Positions 1-8,449 of a stretch of DNA of 64,000 nt are shown piece after piece. Source of the DNA: Verrucomicrobiota bacterium (GTDB lineage Bacteria > Verrucomicrobiota > Verrucomicrobiia > Opitutales > Opitutaceae); contig JAEYUW010000043.1 of NCBI GenBank assembly GCA_023432225.1, positions 1-64,000 of the forward strand, written 5' to 3'. Below the pieces are notes generated by a model that ran no database searches, had not been told where the DNA came from, and saw only the letters and a program-made list of their open reading frames with translations. The position numbers and the translations under genes were made by a program. How positions within the stretch are numbered: the stretch's first letter is position 1; each line of letters starts with the position of its first letter.

Positions 1-180
1 CCCGCGCGCGGGGCTTCGCCGCGCGCGTCGGTCCCGGCTCCTCGATCCCCGACCACTGAGAAGAAGTGGCAACGGATGAATCAGACTTCCGCTGGCCCTC
101 GCTCCCCTTTCCCCGCGGTCGCCCTGCGACCGTTGATGCCCGACGAAGGGCTACGACCGGCACTGTCGTGTCCGGTCTAA

Positions 181-203
181 CTGGGGTTGGCTCCCAACCC
201 CAG
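181..203. repeat. Perfect 10-bp hairpin with 3-nt loop
   Basis: CTGGGGTTGG at 181-190 pairs exactly with CCAACCCCAG at 194-203 around the loop CTC. No run of T follows on either strand, so it is not an obvious intrinsic terminator. It lies right after the weaker GACCGG/CCGGTC inverted repeat. Confidence 0.6.
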
Positions 204-288
204 ACCCCGCACGTGTGTGCGTTTTGTGTGCAGTCTGTGTGCATGTTCGGCGATTTCCTTTGTATCCATTTGGTTTGTCGCCGTTATC

Positions 289-329
289 ATGGTCGGGCGG
301 GTGATTTCGAATCTCACCCGCCCGACCAT
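289..329. repeat. Perfect 16-bp inverted repeat (strong hairpin)
   Basis: ATGGTCGGGCGGGTGA at 289-304 is the exact reverse complement of 314-329, with a 9-nt loop. On the plus strand it is followed by TTTTCAAA, so it could end a transcript coming from upstream. It could also be a structural element of a non-coding RNA. No GTAG/GTGG foot is present, which separates it from the REP-like elements elsewhere in the window. Confidence 0.6.
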
Positions 330-445
330 TTTCAAATGATCACGGTCTACCTTCTCCAAGGCGAGAATAGGCACTATGTGATCAGCTTCGTGCGCTTCGC
401 GGAACCCCGATGGACGCTCTAGGTCGATACCGCGGGCCTTATGCG

Positions 446-1087
446 ATGAAATCCCCTTTGCGCTTCGCTGCTTTGCGGCCGTTCCCTGTCTTAGCCCTTG
501 TCGGAGGCTTGGCCGCATCCGCAGGCGCCAGCGACCGAATCGGGGAGGTCTTGCGGCAGAAGCTGCCGCGCTACGATCCGTCGATTCGCGTGGCAGAGGA
601 AAAACGGCAGGCCGAGGAAGCGGCGAAGAAAACCGCAGCGCCCGATCGCAGCGTGCCCGTGACCGAAACAAAACCCACGTCCCCGGGGGATATCGCGTCG
701 GGCGTCGTGATCCTGGCGCCGCTCGAGGTGAAAGCGACGCGCCAGATCCCGCGCGTGAAGCTGCCGCGGATTGAGTCCGCCGCGCCGATCGACTCGTCAG
801 TCGACACGGCGGATCCATATCTCCTGCCGGACGAGCGACGTGCGCGTCTTCAGAAAAAGCATCTCTCCGCTTTCGATCGCGCGTTGAACAAATTCTCGCT
901 CGGTTTCGGCTTGCTCAGTTCCGGCGATGCTCGGGCGGCGGATGCGGAACGTCGGGAGCAATTCGCGCGTGGCGCTGGCACGGTCGCCGATGCGATTCAA
1001 CTCGCCGCTACCGCGGGGGAGGACGAGGCAGAGATCAAGAAACTGCGCGAACTCTACCTGCAAATGCTGACCACGCGGCCCAAGTAG
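446..1087 (+). CDS. Exported hypothetical protein
   Basis: The ATG at 446 was chosen because it is followed at once by a Sec-type signal peptide: MKSPLRF, a hydrophobic core around ALVGGLAAS and an Ala-x-Ala-like site near residue 25. The mature protein of about 190 residues is rich in Lys, Glu, Arg and Ala, with a charged helical stretch (VAEEKRQAEEAAKK) after the signal, a short region containing LEVKATRQIPRVKLP, and a helical C-terminus. I recognise no domain. The nearest neighbours are a SIR2-like stub and dnaE on the opposite strand, which give no functional hint. A periplasmic or surface location is inferred from the signal peptide only. Confidence 0.6.
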   Translation: MKSPLRFAALRPFPVLALVGGLAASAGASDRIGEVLRQKLPRYDPSIRVAEEKRQAEEAAKKTAAPDRSVPVTETKPTSPGDIASGVVILAPLEVKATRQIPRVKLPRIESAAPIDSSVDTADPYLLPDERRARLQKKHLSAFDRALNKFSLGFGLLSSGDARAADAERREQFARGAGTVADAIQLAATAGEDEAEIKKLRELYLQMLTTRPK

Positions 1088-1220
1088 CCAGGCCGTGCGG
1101 CGGGGCAGGCCGACAACCCGAAGGGCTGTCCGCGCGGAGAGCACGCTCACGCGCGGCAAAAGTAAGGCGCCGCGGTTTCGAGGGCACGCGGCCGAGATCG
1201 TCACCGTCTCGGTGCGCCGA

Positions 1221-1427
1221 TCACAAATGCTTTCTCAAGAAAGCCTCCAGATGCGTGTAGAATTCGATGCGATGCTTCTGCGCGGCGAGGCCGTGAACCA
1301 AATCATTAAATGAGGGGAGGCCGAATGGTTCGGGCACAGAAATGCCTGCACTCGCGAACACAACCAGTCGCCCTTCTTCCAGGGCAATCTTGAGTTGGTC
1401 TGGTAACTTTACACCGCGGAATACCAT
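1221..1427 (-). pseudogene. SIR2-like domain N-terminal stub (truncated)
   Basis: The 68-codon frame begins 31 bp downstream of the dnaE stop on the same strand. It reads LKIALEEGRLVVFASAGIS, then VPEPFGLPSFNDLV. This matches the start of SIR2-type NAD-binding domains, where a short helix leads into V-x-F-x-G-A-G-I-S-x-P and then G-L-P-S-F-x-x-L. The second glycine of the usual GAGIS is Ser here. The frame stops after only about 65 residues, and I found no continuation of the roughly 200-residue domain in the 130 bp beyond. Codons such as TTA, TCA, TTT, AAT and TTG are unlike the GC-ending codons of the neighbours, which suggests acquired DNA. SIR2-like domains occur in many antiphage NADases, so this may be the remnant of a defence gene. 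A functional small protein is less likely. Confidence 0.55.
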
Positions 1428-1458
1428 TTCGCAGCGACTCGGGGTTCTGAAATGGCTG

Positions 1459-4400
1459 TTAACCTTTTCGACCCCAGCGGCGGACTTCTTTCATTTCCGG
1501 AGCGCGGGTCTCGATCAGGGCGCCGGCGACGGCGGGGTGATTGCGCAGGGCTTGGAACGCGGTGCCGGTGACTCGCCATTTTAGCGCGAAGGACGTTTCC
1601 GCGATCGGGGCGACGCGGCCTTCGAAGAGGAAGGCGATTTCGACTTTCGTGTCGCCGTTGGCGGCGTCGATGGCTTTGCGGAGCTTCGGCAGGAAATCGG
1701 TGACGCCGGGGTGGTCGGGCGTGAGGAGCCACGTGACCTTGCGGATGTTGTTCGGGACGTAGGCGTCGAGGTGGTAAACCTCTTTGATGTTCAGGCGCGC
1801 GCCGTCGTTGCCCTTCATCACGGAGCCGAGGAGGACGACGGGCAGGTTTTCCGCGAGGATCTTGCCGTAGGTCTCGTAGGCATCGGCATACATGTTGACC
1901 GAGATCGTGGCGCGGCGGCTGGCGAGGTTGAAGAAAGCCCACGGGCGGTTGTCGCGTTTCGAGAGGCGCTTCGTGATGCCGCTCATCAGGCCGGCGAGGC
2001 GGAACTCGACGCGGTCGCCTTCGAGGAGAACGGTTTCCTCGGTGTGCGTGCTGAGCGCTTCGGCGAGGCCGGCGTAGGCGTTGAGCGGGTGGCCGGAGAC
2101 GTAGAAGCCGAGGAGCTCTTTTTCGAACTGGAGGCGCTCTTGGGAGGTGAAGTCGGTGGCGGAGTCCGCGACGGGCTCAATTTTCGATTTTTGATTTTCG
2201 ATTTTCGAATTGGAGGCAGCCTTCGGCTTCTCGTCGGCGAGCATGTCGAGGAAGCTGTGCTGGCCGGCGGCTTTGTCGCGGGCGTGCGCGGCGGCGCCGG
2301 CGAGGGCAGCGTCGATGCCGTCAAAGAGCGGCTTGCGCGGCGCGTGACTGTAGTCGAACGCGCCGGTCTTCACGAGGTGCTCGAGCACGCGCTTGTTGAT
2401 CGCGCGACCGTCGACACGGCGCACGAAGTCCTCGAAGTTTTCGAACGGGCCGTTCGCCTCGCGCTCCTCGATGATCTTGGCCGCGGCGAGTTCGCCGACG
2501 CCCTTGATGCCGGCGAGGCCGAAGCGGATTTTTTCGCCGACGGGCGTGAAGTCGCCGCGCGATTCGTTCACGTCGGGGCCGAGCACGGTGATGCCCATGG
2601 CTTCGGCTTCGGCGATGAAGTGGGAGACTTTTTCCGCGTTGCCGAGTTCGGCGGTGAGCACGGCGGCCATGAACTGCACCGGGTAATTCGCCTTGAGATA
2701 CGCGGTCTGGTAGCTGACGAGCGCGTAGGAGGCGGAGTGCGATTTGTTGAAGCCGTAGTTCGCAAACTTGTTCAGCAGGTCGAAGATTTCGTTGGCCTTG
2801 CTCTCGCTGATGTCGTTCACGCGCTTGGCGCCTTCGACGAATTTGATGCGCTCCTTGGCCATCGCATCGGCGTCCTTCTTGCCCATGGCGCGGCGGAGCA
2901 TGTCGGCGCCGCCGAGCGTGTAGCCGGCGATGATCTTGGCGCACTCCATGACCTGCTCCTGGTAGACGATGATGCCGTAGGTTTCCTTGAGCGACTGTTC
3001 GAGGAGGGGGTGCGGGTAGGCGACGGTGGACGGGTCGCGTTTGCCGCGCGCGTAGTCGGGGATGAATTGCATCGGGCCCGGGCGATAGAGGGCGCAGATG
3101 GCGTTGATGTCGTTGATGTCGGTCACGCCGACCTGCTTGCAGGCGTTCTGCATGCCGCCGGATTCGAGCTGGAACACGCCGACGGTTTTGCCGGCGTTGA
3201 GAATCGTGTAGGTCTTCGGGTCGTCGAGCGGGATGGTCTCGATGTCGAAGTCGGGCTGCGCGGTGCGGCGGACGTTGGCGACGGCGTCGGCGATGACGGT
3301 CAGCGTCTTCAGGCCGAGGAAGTCCATCTTCAGCAGGCCGAGTTTGCCGACGGCGTTCATGTCGTATTGCACGGTCACGTCGCCTTCCTGGAGCGTGAGC
3401 GGGACGAACTCGTCGAGCGGCTTGTCGGTGATGATGATGCCCGCGGCGTGCTTGCCGGTGTTGCGCACCATGCCCTCGAGGATGAGACCCTGGTCGAGGA
3501 TTTTTTTCGCGACGGGGTTGCGGTCGTATTCGTTTTTCAGCTCCGCGGATTTTTCGAGCGCGGCCTTGAGCTCGATGTTGAGCTCGTCGGGGATCATCTT
3601 CGCGAGGCGATCGGCTTCGGCGAAGGGCAGGTCGTGCACGCGGGAGACGTCGCGCACGACCATCTTCGCGCCGAGCGTGCCGTAGGTGATGATGTTGGCG
3701 ACGCAGTCGTTGCCGTATTTCTGACGGACGTAGTCGATGACCTCGCCGCGGCGGCGCATGCAGAAGTCGATATCGAAGTCCGGCGGCGACACGCGCTCGG
3801 GGTTGAGAAAGCGCTCGAAGAGGAGCTTAAAGCGGATCGGGTCGAGATTGGTAATCCCGAGCACGTAGGCGACGAGGCAGCCGGCGCCGGAGCCGCGGCC
3901 GGGGCCGACGGGGATGGCTTTCGATTTGGCCCAGTTGATGAAGTCCCAAACGACAAGAAAGTAGTCGATGAAGCCCGTGACGCGGATGATCGAGAGCTCG
4001 AACGCGAGGCGAACCACGAGTTCCTCTTCGAGTGGCAGGCCGTTGTAGTCGGGCGCGACGGGTTTTTGGCCGGCGGGGAGGTTCGTGAGTTTCGCGAGGC
4101 GCTCGGCGACGGCGGGGCGCGTGGCGACGTCGTCGTAGTTGAAATTGTAGCGGCGCTTCAGACCCTCGTGGCAGAGCTGTTCGAGGTATTCGCCGGGCGT
4201 GAGCTGGTCTTTGATTTCGGCGGGGAGCGGATACTTCGGGTAACGCTCGGAGCCTTTCGGGAACGGGATGATGCCAGTCTCGCACATCTCGGCGACGGCT
4301 TGGGTGTTCGTGAGCGACTCGGGGACTTCGCCGAAGATCTTCGCCATCTCGTCGCGCGACTTCAGGTAGAATTGCGTGCCGTCGAACTTCATGCGGTCCG

Positions 4401-5115
4401 TCTCGGCGACCTTGGCGCCGGTTTGGATGCAGAGCAGCGAGTCGTGCGGGCCGGCGTCCTCGTGGTTCACGTAGTGGACGTCGTTCGTGCAGATGATTTT
4501 TAGGCCGAACTCCTCGCCGAGCTTCAGCAGGCCGGGGATGATTTTGCGCTGTTCGGGAATGCCGTGGTCTTGGATTTCGACGAAGAAATTTTCGCGTCCG
4601 AAGATCTCGACGAAACGTCCGCAGGCCTGCCGCGCCTGTTCGTAGCGGTCGTGGAGCAGGTGCTGCGGCACGATCGCCGCGAGGCAGCCGGTAAAGCCGA
4701 TGAGGCCGCCGGAGTGGCGCGCGAGCGTGTCCATGTCGGCGCGCGGCTTGTAGTAAAAGCCCTTGAGGTGCGCGTAGGAGACGAGCTTCAGGAGGTTTTG
4801 GTAGCCCTGAAGATTCTTCGCGAGCAGCCCCATGTGGTAGTAGCTCTTGCCGTCTTCGGCGCGGCCATTCTTTTCCAGCGCGGAGCCTTCGGTGAGGTAG
4901 ATTTCGCAGCCGATGAGCGGCTTGATGCCGTGGGTTTTGGCGGCGTTGTAGAACTCGATCGCGCCATACATGTTGCCGTGATCGGTGAGCGCGAGGGCGG
5001 TCATGCCCAGGTCCTTGGCGCGGCCCATCAAGCGGTCGATGCGGCAGGCGCCGTCGAGCAGGCTGTAGTCGGTGTGGACGTGAAGATGGATGAAATTGTT
5101 GTCTGAGGCGGCCAC
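1459..5115 (-). CDS. dnaE: DNA polymerase III alpha subunit
   Basis: This is the replicative polymerase catalytic subunit of the C family, about 1218 residues, close to the usual 1160. It has an N-terminal PHP domain (HLHVHTDYSLLDGA at residues 10-23). The polymerase core carries GPGRGSGAG and the catalytic Asp motif PDFDIDF near residue 445. A region with FNKSHSASYA and a C-terminal OB-fold/tau-binding part follow, together with a Lys/Ser-rich linker (NSKIENQKSKIE). I chose the GTG at 5115 because the longer open frame upstream runs antisense through rpsU and contains no DnaE-like sequence. No clear Shine-Dalgarno precedes it. The gene diverges from rpsU, with a REP-like element between them. 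The SIR2-like stub lies just downstream. Confidence 0.95.
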   Translation of the reverse strand: MAASDNNFIHLHVHTDYSLLDGACRIDRLMGRAKDLGMTALALTDHGNMYGAIEFYNAAKTHGIKPLIGCEIYLTEGSALEKNGRAEDGKSYYHMGLLAKNLQGYQNLLKLVSYAHLKGFYYKPRADMDTLARHSGGLIGFTGCLAAIVPQHLLHDRYEQARQACGRFVEIFGRENFFVEIQDHGIPEQRKIIPGLLKLGEEFGLKIICTNDVHYVNHEDAGPHDSLLCIQTGAKVAETDRMKFDGTQFYLKSRDEMAKIFGEVPESLTNTQAVAEMCETGIIPFPKGSERYPKYPLPAEIKDQLTPGEYLEQLCHEGLKRRYNFNYDDVATRPAVAERLAKLTNLPAGQKPVAPDYNGLPLEEELVVRLAFELSIIRVTGFIDYFLVVWDFINWAKSKAIPVGPGRGSGAGCLVAYVLGITNLDPIRFKLLFERFLNPERVSPPDFDIDFCMRRRGEVIDYVRQKYGNDCVANIITYGTLGAKMVVRDVSRVHDLPFAEADRLAKMIPDELNIELKAALEKSAELKNEYDRNPVAKKILDQGLILEGMVRNTGKHAAGIIITDKPLDEFVPLTLQEGDVTVQYDMNAVGKLGLLKMDFLGLKTLTVIADAVANVRRTAQPDFDIETIPLDDPKTYTILNAGKTVGVFQLESGGMQNACKQVGVTDINDINAICALYRPGPMQFIPDYARGKRDPSTVAYPHPLLEQSLKETYGIIVYQEQVMECAKIIAGYTLGGADMLRRAMGKKDADAMAKERIKFVEGAKRVNDISESKANEIFDLLNKFANYGFNKSHSASYALVSYQTAYLKANYPVQFMAAVLTAELGNAEKVSHFIAEAEAMGITVLGPDVNESRGDFTPVGEKIRFGLAGIKGVGELAAAKIIEEREANGPFENFEDFVRRVDGRAINKRVLEHLVKTGAFDYSHAPRKPLFDGIDAALAGAAAHARDKAAGQHSFLDMLADEKPKAASNSKIENQKSKIEPVADSATDFTSQERLQFEKELLGFYVSGHPLNAYAGLAEALSTHTEETVLLEGDRVEFRLAGLMSGITKRLSKRDNRPWAFFNLASRRATISVNMYADAYETYGKILAENLPVVLLGSVMKGNDGARLNIKEVYHLDAYVPNNIRKVTWLLTPDHPGVTDFLPKLRKAIDAANGDTKVEIAFLFEGRVAPIAETSFALKWRVTGTAFQALRNHPAVAGALIETRAPEMKEVRRWGRKG

Positions 5116-5211
5116 GGGAAGGCATCGGAAGCCCGCGGGTAGGGTGCCGCAAGTGGATTCCGGGGAATGTGGAAAACTCGTGGAAGTGAAAGAGTTTGCC
5201 GAATGGAATGG

Positions 5212-5283
5212 GTAGGGCGGGACCGCTGGGCCCCGCCGCGGGGACGGCCGTCGGAACGGCGGGCTCAGCGGTCCCGACCTGCC
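5212..5283. repeat. REP/BIME-like element, GTAG foot
   Basis: GTAG at 5212-5215 leads into a long imperfect inverted repeat: GGACCGCTGGGC on the left, GCTCAGCGGTCCC near 5263-5275, and a decayed right foot ACCTGC. It resembles the element at 31436, which shares the GACCGCTGGGC stem. It sits between the divergent dnaE and rpsU genes. Confidence 0.65.
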
Positions 5284-5298
5284 TCGAAAAAATAGCTG

Positions 5299-5327
5299 TT
5301 GACGCGCCCCGAGGCGCCCGGCTTCTT
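5299..5327 (+). promoter_or_regulatory. Putative rpsU promoter
   Basis: TTGACG at 5299-5304 is a good -35 hexamer. The position 17 bp later (CTTCTT) is a poor -10, so the call is tentative. A TGGACCTTT element follows at about +31 from the -35 and recurs at the same distance in front of rpsP. Confidence 0.4.
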
Positions 5328-5365
5328 TCTGGACCTTTCGACACCTCCCAACCTTTCCCTTTCCC

Positions 5366-5563
5366 ATGTCCATCGAGATCAAAATGCGCAAAAACGAGCC
5401 GATCGACCGTGCGCTGCGCCGCATGAAGAAGAAGCTCGACCGCGAGAACATCATCAAAGACGTGCGCGCGAAGCGTTACTACGAGAAGCCCTGCGAGCGT
5501 CGCCGCCGCAAGGACAAGGTCGCGGCCTTCACCGCGATGCTCCGCGCCCGCTACGCGAACTGA
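5366..5563 (+). CDS. rpsU: 30S ribosomal protein bS21
   Basis: This is a small basic ribosomal protein of 65 residues, typical for bS21. It starts MSIEIKMRKNEPIDRALRRM and has an Arg/Lys-rich helix ending KPCERRRRKDK. It binds the 30S platform near the 3' end of 16S rRNA. The leader before the ATG is pyrimidine-rich (CCCTTTCCC) with no Shine-Dalgarno. This is notable because bS21 is implicated in anti-Shine-Dalgarno occlusion in Bacteroidota. The gene stands alone: dnaE diverges upstream and a strong terminator follows. Confidence 0.95.
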   Translation: MSIEIKMRKNEPIDRALRRMKKKLDRENIIKDVRAKRYYEKPCERRRRKDKVAAFTAMLRARYAN

Positions 5564-5587
5564 GTTCCGCGTCGCTCCGCAATTTCG

Positions 5588-5626
5588 AACCGGCCGCTGC
5601 CTAGTGCGCGTGGCCGGTTTTTTATT
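5588..5626 (+). terminator. Intrinsic terminator of rpsU
   Basis: AACCGGCC at 5588-5595 pairs with GGCCGGTT at 5612-5619, followed by a T-rich stretch (TTTTTATT). It lies 24 bp after the rpsU stop. Confidence 0.8.
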
Positions 5627-5712
5627 GGCCGAGCGGTCAACCGTTCGCGCGTGCCGTTTTGCGCCGCTGACTTGCCAGATGCGCAAAGTCTTGTCCTAGT
5701 GGCAACTCACTC

Positions 5713-6666
5713 ATGAAGCCCATCCTATCGCTGTCCTCCTGCTGGCTCTCCCAGCGACACCAGGACGGCTACGAGATGCTCAAGGAGATGGCGTCGCTCG
5801 GGTTCGAATGGGCCGAACTCAGCCACGGCATCCGCATCACGCTTGTTCCTGGCATCCTCAAGGCGGTCGAGGAGGGCGTGATCAGGATCTCCTCGTGCCA
5901 CAATTTCTGCCCGCTCCCGACGGGCATCACGCACGCGGCGCCGAATCTTTACGTGCCGAGCGCGAAGGATCGCCGTGAGCGCGAGCAATGGCTTCGCCAC
6001 AGCAAGCGCTCGGTGGAATTCGCGGCGCAGGTCGGCGCCAAGAAGCTGGTCCTCCACCTCGGCAACCTCGAATTCTTCTGGATGAACCCCGTGCGCAAGA
6101 TCGAGCGCTACGTCGACGCGCATCCGGGTGAGGACCTCACGAAGGACGCGGCTTACCAGAAATTGCTCGCGAGCGTCATGGCCAAGCTGCGTGCGCACAA
6201 ATCCGTCTACTGGGAATACACGCGCGCGAGCATCGCGGAGCTTCTGCCCTACGCCACGAGCAAAGGCATCGCGCTGGCGCTCGAGAATCGTGAGAAACTC
6301 GAGGAGCTGCCGCTCGATGAGGACTACGCGCAGTTCGTCGAGTCGCTGCCCCCCGAAGTGCTCGCGGGCTACTGGCACGACACCGGCCACGCGCACATCA
6401 AGGAGAGTCTGGGCGTTTTCAATCACCGCGAGCATCTCGCCAAGAACGCGCCGCGCGCGATCGGTTTTCACCTGCACGACGTCAGCGCCGACGGCCACGA
6501 TCATCAGGCGATCGGGTCGGGCAAAGTCGATTTCGCGATGATCAGCGAATTCTGGCGACCGGAGCACACGCTCGTGCTCGAATTCAGTCCGCGGCTCACG
6601 GTGGAGGACATCGTGGTCTCGAAGCAGCGCGCCGAAGCGCTGATCAAGCATCGGTTCGGGGCGTGA
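5713..6666 (+). CDS. Sugar phosphate isomerase/epimerase-like TIM-barrel protein
   Basis: This is a 317-residue protein of the xylose isomerase-like/AP endonuclease 2 TIM-barrel superfamily. Strand-end motifs with likely metal ligands are visible in order: KLVLHLGN, ALALENRE (Glu ligand), GYWHDTGHAHI (Asp/His), GFHLHDVSADGHDH, and LVLEFSP (terminal Glu). It shows no signal peptide and is probably cytoplasmic. The substrate cannot be read from sequence. The stop overlaps the GTG start of the next gene (GTGA), so the two are co-translated. Confidence 0.8.
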   Translation: MKPILSLSSCWLSQRHQDGYEMLKEMASLGFEWAELSHGIRITLVPGILKAVEEGVIRISSCHNFCPLPTGITHAAPNLYVPSAKDRREREQWLRHSKRSVEFAAQVGAKKLVLHLGNLEFFWMNPVRKIERYVDAHPGEDLTKDAAYQKLLASVMAKLRAHKSVYWEYTRASIAELLPYATSKGIALALENREKLEELPLDEDYAQFVESLPPEVLAGYWHDTGHAHIKESLGVFNHREHLAKNAPRAIGFHLHDVSADGHDHQAIGSGKVDFAMISEFWRPEHTLVLEFSPRLTVEDIVVSKQRAEALIKHRFGA

Positions 6667-7154
6667 GACGCGAGCGACGACTGTTTCTCCGCGTCGGTGG
6701 CGCATCAGCGCTGCTGCTTCTCCTAATCGAAATCTTCGTTCTCGACTTACCGCCGTGGGGCGCGCTCGGTCACGTTCTACTCTGCACAGGGCTTTGTGGG
6801 GCCGGTCTATACTTGGGCATGGGTATGATGTTCAGCCGGGCGAAGGCGATGTTGGCGCAAGCCGTCGTGTGTGCGGAGCGCGGTGAGTTCGCCCGTGCGC
6901 GTCAATTGGTGCTTGCGGCGGTCAGGATTGATTCCGACTTGAAAGAGCGCGATGAAATCAAAGCCCTCTACGAGCTGATCGTCGCGAACCAGCGGCCCGC
7001 GAATGTGGGAGCGGAAATTCGCAGGTTGCACGACGCGATTCCTTCCGAAATCGACGCCAATAGGAAGTTTTGGAGTAGCCCACAGTTCCAGGTGCTGGTG
7101 TGGGTCGTGTTGGGACTAATCTTGCTCGTGCGGTTGGCGAATCTGGGGCGTTGA
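6663..7154 (+). CDS. Small membrane protein, hypothetical
   Basis: This 163-residue protein has a GTG start overlapping the previous stop by 4 nt. It has two adjacent N-terminal hydrophobic segments (ALLLLLIEIFVL and VLLCTGLCGAGLYLGMGMM). A soluble helical middle of about 90 residues reads like a single TPR-type repeat (ERGEFARARQLVLAAVRIDSDL). One C-terminal membrane segment (VLVWVVLGLILLV) follows. The architecture suggests an inner-membrane protein with a short cytoplasmic helical domain. I do not recognise a family. Its 3' end overlaps the convergent mutY by 39 nt. Confidence 0.65.
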   Translation: MRRERRLFLRVGGASALLLLLIEIFVLDLPPWGALGHVLLCTGLCGAGLYLGMGMMFSRAKAMLAQAVVCAERGEFARARQLVLAAVRIDSDLKERDEIKALYELIVANQRPANVGAEIRRLHDAIPSEIDANRKFWSSPQFQVLVWVVLGLILLVRLANLGR

Positions 7155-8219
7155 GCCCTGCAGCAACTCCGCGATCCAGCGTTTGTGCGGGCCGGAGAGG
7201 GTGATGCGGTCGAGCTCGTCGCGCGCGACCCATTCGAGCGTGCCATCCGCGACGGCGATGCGTTTGCGCAGCGCGGTGTCGAGCTTCACAGCATAAATTT
7301 GTTCGGTGATTTGGAAACGCGTGATCGTGCGGCGCTTCGTCGCGAGCAGTGCGTCGGCGGCGGGCTTCACCCCGAGGTCGTGCGCTTCGGGTAACTCGTG
7401 CACGCCGGCGAGGCGCTTCGCGTCCGCGCTGCCGCGGCGCAGGAGAAGCCGTCCGCGATCCAGGATGAAAGTCCGTATTACGGACTTTTGCTCGATCTGT
7501 TTCGGTGCGAAGCGGGGCAATGAGTCCTGGTTGCCGGCTCGACGCGCGGCGCAGAATTCAGCGACGGGGCACGTCAGGCAGAGAGGCTTGGCGCGGAAGC
7601 AGACGGTCGCGCCGAGCTCCATCATCGCTTGGTTATGATCGCCGGCGGACGCGCCGACGATCAGCGCGTCCGCGAGCGGAGTGAAGTGCCTCGCGGCGTC
7701 GACGCCGGTCGCGAAACGCTTCGTCTCGCCCGTGAGGCGCGCGAGGATGCGCACGACGTTACCATCGACGCACGCGGCGGGTTCACCGAAGGCGATGCTG
7801 GTGATCGCGGCGGAGGTGTAGGGACCGATGCCGGGCAACTCGCGCCACGCGGCGGGCGTGCGTGGCGGCGCGGGCATCGCGACGACGGCTTGAGCGAGTT
7901 TGTGCAGATTGCGCGCGCGCGAGTAGTAGCCGAGGCCCTCCCAGAGTTTCATCACCTTCGTCTCGGGCGCGGCGGCGAGCGCGGCGAAATCCGACAACTC
8001 GCGCAGCCAGCGGTCGAAGTAGGGGAGCACGGTCGCAACCTGCGTTTGCTGGAGCATGAACTCCGAGACGACCGTCTTGTAGAGCGAGGGCGACGCGCGC
8101 CATGGCAGCTTCCGCTGGTTGGTGCGATACCAGCCGTGAAGGGCCGCCTGAAAATCGGTGCGGCGGGCGATGAGTTGCGCGGAGGCGGACGTGGGAGCCA
8201 CAGAAGGCGCAGAAAGCAC
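7116..8219 (-). CDS. mutY: A/G-specific adenine glycosylase
   Basis: This base-excision repair enzyme removes adenine mispaired with 8-oxoguanine. The HhH-GPD core shows SEFMLQQTQV with the catalytic Glu, the hairpin LPGIGPYTSAAI, and VDGNVVRILARL with the catalytic Asp. The iron-sulfur loop has the exact spacing C-x6-C-x2-C-x5-C (CFRAKPLC, LTC, PVAEFC). A C-terminal NUDIX-like domain for 8-oxoG recognition follows (LLLRRGSADAKRLAGVHELPEA). The length (367) is normal. The start is uncertain: GTG at 8219 or GTG at 8201. The region ahead of the core is low-complexity and may be untranslated. Confidence 0.93.
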   Translation of the reverse strand: MLSAPSVAPTSASAQLIARRTDFQAALHGWYRTNQRKLPWRASPSLYKTVVSEFMLQQTQVATVLPYFDRWLRELSDFAALAAAPETKVMKLWEGLGYYSRARNLHKLAQAVVAMPAPPRTPAAWRELPGIGPYTSAAITSIAFGEPAACVDGNVVRILARLTGETKRFATGVDAARHFTPLADALIVGASAGDHNQAMMELGATVCFRAKPLCLTCPVAEFCAARRAGNQDSLPRFAPKQIEQKSVIRTFILDRGRLLLRRGSADAKRLAGVHELPEAHDLGVKPAADALLATKRRTITRFQITEQIYAVKLDTALRKRIAVADGTLEWVARDELDRITLSGPHKRWIAELLQGSTPQIRQPHEQD

Positions 8220-8284
8220 AAAAAGGACGGCGAGGGGAAGCGGGTTTTGCGGGGGGCGCTGGCTTCCAGCCGGTCTTCGCCGAC

Positions 8285-8359
8285 AAAGTAGCGGGAGCTT
8301 CCAGCTCCCGTTCTTGTGATCGCGCGCGAAGGCGGGAGCAGGATGCTCCCGCTACTTTG
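8285..8359. repeat. REP/BIME-like element, GTAG feet at both ends
   Basis: AAAGTAG at 8285 and CTACTTT at the right end flank two hairpins: CGGGAGCT-TCC-AGCTCCCG, and CGGGAGCA-GGAT-GCTCCCG. It is a near-copy of the element at 63025-63080. It lies between the divergent mutY and rnhC. Confidence 0.75.
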
Positions 8360-8449
8360 GACGGCCACGCTTGCGAGCCGCCCGCGCTACTCCCGATTCC
8401 CGGCATTTTCCCTTTGCGCTTTTCGCGCCTTTTGTGGCCCTCTCTCGCC

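Larger units (their letters stand above)
1..445. other. Non-coding leader region with stable hairpins
   Basis: No convincing coding sequence was found here on either strand; open frames crossing it look like GC-driven shadows. It contains three inverted repeats: an imperfect one with 6-bp arms at 155-160 and 172-177, a perfect 10-bp stem at 181-190/194-203, and a perfect 16-bp stem at 289-304/314-329. The composition around 205-300 is more T/G-rich than the flanking genes. It could be the 3' end of a transcript entering from outside the window, or a structured RNA. Nothing identifies a known RNA family. Confidence 0.5.

Noticed and set aside
172..203. Possible integron attC-like site (GTCTAAC next to hairpins)
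   Set aside because: Only one core-like heptamer was found; the partner core and typical spacing are missing and no integrase is near.
1711..4503. 930-codon open frame antisense to dnaE
   Set aside because: It is a GC-driven shadow of the strongly supported dnaE frame; its product is low-complexity (Val/Asp/Gly/Ala-rich) with no domain pattern.
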